Shown here in pieces: positions 14,099 through 16,127 of a stretch of DNA of 16,127 bases. A program made the position numbers and the translations under genes. The DNA lies in assembly GCA_005800865.1 (NCBI GenBank), contig SYEI01000190.1:1-16127 (forward strand), written 5' to 3'. This DNA comes from Bacteroidota bacterium. Lineage in GTDB: Bacteria; Bacteroidota; Bacteroidia; B-17B0; Aurantibacillaceae. Positions within the stretch are counted from its first letter, which is position 1. The number at the start of each line of letters is the position of its first letter. The notes under the pieces were generated by a model, which was given only the letters and a program-made list of their open reading frames with translations, searched no databases and had not been told where the DNA came from.

Positions 14099-16127
14099 CT
14101 ATTTTACAATTACCAATTTTTTATTTGAAACCGAGTCATTGCCTTTAATGCTAATGTTATAAATACCTGCCGCTAAATAGTTAGCATCAATTGTTGCTTT
14201 TCCATTTTCAATTGTTTGAGATAGTACAACATTGCCAGACATGTCAAATAATTGCAGGTTTTGTTTTTCTTTTGTGCTTAATTCAATAGTGAATAAGCCA
14301 TTGCTTGGGTTTGGATAAACAGAAGCGATACTTTCTTTTTGCTCTGCTACCCCTGTTGAGATATCTAATATCGAATTATACGTTGTATTAGTTACAATTG
14401 GTGAGTTAAAGTCGAAATAGATATAAGCAGTGTTTTTTATTTTATACGGTCTTGCCCAAGTTGATTTTGGTTTTAAACGGTACTGAATAAATCCGATAGA
14501 GCCTTCAGGATCGCTTGAACTATCCGGTAATTGAATGTTTGAAAAATTAACAGTCATTATACGTCCATTTAATGTGGTATTGTTTGCATGGCTATAATCA
14601 ATTACTTGAAAGGTATTTAAGTCTAATTCAGTATCTAAAGTGTCGGTAAGTTTAATATTAAAGGCAGGGGCGTTACCTGTATTTTGAAAGTGAATGGTAT
14701 AGGTTAACCAATCGTTATAGAAGGGTGCAACGTCAATAGGATACACTTCTTTGATATTTGGATCGTAAGAGTTTACAATATTGTAACAAGCTACATAATT
14801 ATTATTATTTGGATAGTTATCACCACCTATCGGTGTTACTTTTGCTGTTACACATATCACATCACCTGCCTGAGCTGTTGTAAACGGTTGTAATAATATT
14901 CTAAAATCAGTTTGGTTATTAATCGTTGCAAAATCAGCGATTACATAAGTAAACGTATTTCCTACAACGCTAGGCACTAAAGCTCCTGAGGCTGGTCCCA
15001 TATAATTTACTGGTCCTGAAACTACAAAACTTAAAGTGCCACCAATGCCTGCGGCACAGTTTAGATTATACCAATGTGATAAGTCGCCACCATTAACACG
15101 TAAGATATGTGTTTGACCTGGAAAAACAATACCACAAGTAGCAATCGATTGTATGCCAATATCAAAACCTGCTTTACAGTTTAAAGCAAAATTAACGTTG
15201 GTATCTAATACAGCAACTGTAACAGTGCTATCTAAACCAGGATAAATACATGTTGTTTTAAATGGCATACCAGTTGTATCAACTATGATGTTGTAAGTAT
15301 TTGCAGAATCCAGAAAGTGATATACACCATTTGATGCTGTATAAGTAGAACCTAATAATGTAGAAGATGAGTTGTAAATTTTCATTGGAACGTTTTTTAT
15401 TCCAACATCTCCGCTATCTTTTATACAGTTATTACTATTGTCTTTATACGTAAAACCAACAATGCCATATGCTGTAGGGCAATTAAAAGGGTTGCCAGCC
15501 ATACATAAAGGATATCTTAATGTAATTGAATCCATACTTGGGATATAATTTGGAAGGCAAGTAAATGGATTATTACTGATATTTAAATATACGGGTATAT
15601 TGTTGAAAGGCTCGAAACAATGGATGCTATTTGAACTGCAATCAAGTAAACCTAAAGAGCTTGGTAATATTGGTAAATTAATTAGTTGATTGTTACTGCA
15701 TATTAAGTTTCCTAAAGAGCTTGGTAACGATGGCAAACTTGCAATGGCATTAGAGCTACAATTTAGAAAATATAAATTATTAGGTAAAGTTGGTAAAAAA
15801 CTTAATTGATTTAAAGAGCAATCTAATGCACCTAAAGAGTTAGGTAAAGTTGGTAAGGTAGGCAACTGGTCGCTATGGCAATCTAAAATAGCTAATGCTC
15901 CTGGCAATGTTGGAAGTGTACCAATTGGATTTGAACTACAATTTAATTCTACTAATGAATTTGGTAAAGTTGGTAATGCTTGTAATCCATCGCTATCACA
16001 ATATAAAATAGCTAAAGAATTTGGAAGTGCTGGTAAAGTTCCTAAGCCTGTATTATTACTGCAAATTAATTTGTACAATGAATTTGGTAATGTAGGAAGA
16101 GTAGTAATGTTGTTTGACGCACAATTA
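14099..16127 (-). CDS. T9SS-secreted leucine-rich repeat protein (5' end outside window)
   Basis: The frame is open through the right edge, so the true start is not seen; a TTG at 16078 lies mid-repeat and is not a start. The visible N-terminal part is about nine leucine-rich repeats of 20 residues (one of 21), with consensus LPxLPxSLxxLxCSxNxLxx, for example LPTLPNSLGALDCSLNQLSF. This is the short bacterial LRR type known from YopM and IpaH. A Cys-containing spacer follows, then a prealbumin/SdrD-like strand region (VGFTYKDNSNNCIKDSGDVG), a DUF11/DUF7619-like region (YDPNIKEVYP, LTYTIHFQNTGNAPAFNIKL, AYIYFDFNSPIVTNTTYNSI), and a type A T9SS C-terminal sorting domain beginning at VYPNPSNGLFTIEL and ending KKLVIVK. 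The protein is therefore exported and probably cell-surface bound or released. The binding partner of the repeats is unknown. Confidence 0.92.
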   Translation of the reverse strand, partial: NCASNNITTLPTLPNSLYKLICSNNTGLGTLPALPNSLAILYCDSDGLQALPTLPNSLVELNCSSNPIGTLPTLPGALAILDCHSDQLPTLPTLPNSLGALDCSLNQLSFLPTLPNNLYFLNCSSNAIASLPSLPSSLGNLICSNNQLINLPILPSSLGLLDCSSNSIHCFEPFNNIPVYLNISNNPFTCLPNYIPSMDSITLRYPLCMAGNPFNCPTAYGIVGFTYKDNSNNCIKDSGDVGIKNVPMKIYNSSSTLLGSTYTASNGVYHFLDSANTYNIIVDTTGMPFKTTCIYPGLDSTVTVAVLDTNVNFALNCKAGFDIGIQSIATCGIVFPGQTHILRVNGGDLSHWYNLNCAAGIGGTLSFVVSGPVNYMGPASGALVPSVVGNTFTYVIADFATINNQTDFRILLQPFTTAQAGDVICVTAKVTPIGGDNYPNNNNYVACYNIVNSYDPNIKEVYPIDVAPFYNDWLTYTIHFQNTGNAPAFNIKLTDTLDTELDLNTFQVIDYSHANNTTLNGRIMTVNFSNIQLPDSSSDPEGSIGFIQYRLKPKSTWARPYKIKNTAYIYFDFNSPIVTNTTYNSILDISTGVAEQKESIASVYPNPSNGLFTIELSTKEKQNLQLFDMSGNVVLSQTIENGKATIDANYLAAGIYNISIKGNDSVSNKKLVIVK

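Noticed and set aside
15540..16127. CRISPR-like or satellite array because of the regular 60-bp periodicity
   Set aside because: The repeats are in frame without spacers and encode leucine-rich repeats with substitutions at variable positions.

Overview
The window looks like chromosomal DNA of an AT-rich member of the Bacteroidota (Flavobacteriia-like). The evidence is a type IX secretion C-terminal sorting domain, a TonB-dependent receptor with a carboxypeptidase-regulatory-like N-terminal domain, promoter boxes of the TAnnTTTG type, no Shine-Dalgarno sequences, and frequent GTG/TTG starts. No prophage, CRISPR array, complete insertion sequence or recognisable defence system is visible.

Left end (1-466): a GIY-YIG nuclease gene runs off the left edge. 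Next to it are a tRNA-Asn(GTT) gene with a strong hairpin terminator and a decayed copy of the 5' part of that tRNA carrying an 18-bp palindrome. From 467 to 5519 everything is on the plus strand: a PfkB-family sugar kinase with its own promoter and terminator, then a probable three-gene surface operon (propeller-like lipoprotein, TonB-dependent receptor, DUF481-like outer-membrane barrel protein).

From 5525 to 8994 the genes are on the minus strand: two small paralogous lipoproteins, gmk (guanylate kinase) and uvrC (nucleotide excision repair). The two lipoprotein genes share a 12-bp element upstream and are separated by a long nested inverted repeat. A GC-rich structured repeat fills the uvrC-gmk gap. 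Diverging from uvrC is a MurG-like glycosyltransferase whose conserved N-terminus is recovered only with a non-canonical start codon, followed by a large membrane-anchored protein with a C-terminal propeller-like region.

That gene converges on purM (purine synthesis), and a REP-like inverted repeat contains both stop codons. The right edge holds the 3' part of a large T9SS-secreted protein with 20-residue leucine-rich repeats of the YopM/IpaH type.

Most of the window is housekeeping or cell-envelope genes. The observations most worth following up are in the intergenic DNA: the tRNA remnant, the nested inverted repeat, the shared 12-mer, the uvrC-gmk repeat, the several -7 boxes placed directly before start codons, and the unusual start of the glycosyltransferase. 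I see no strong candidate for a wholly new multi-gene system.
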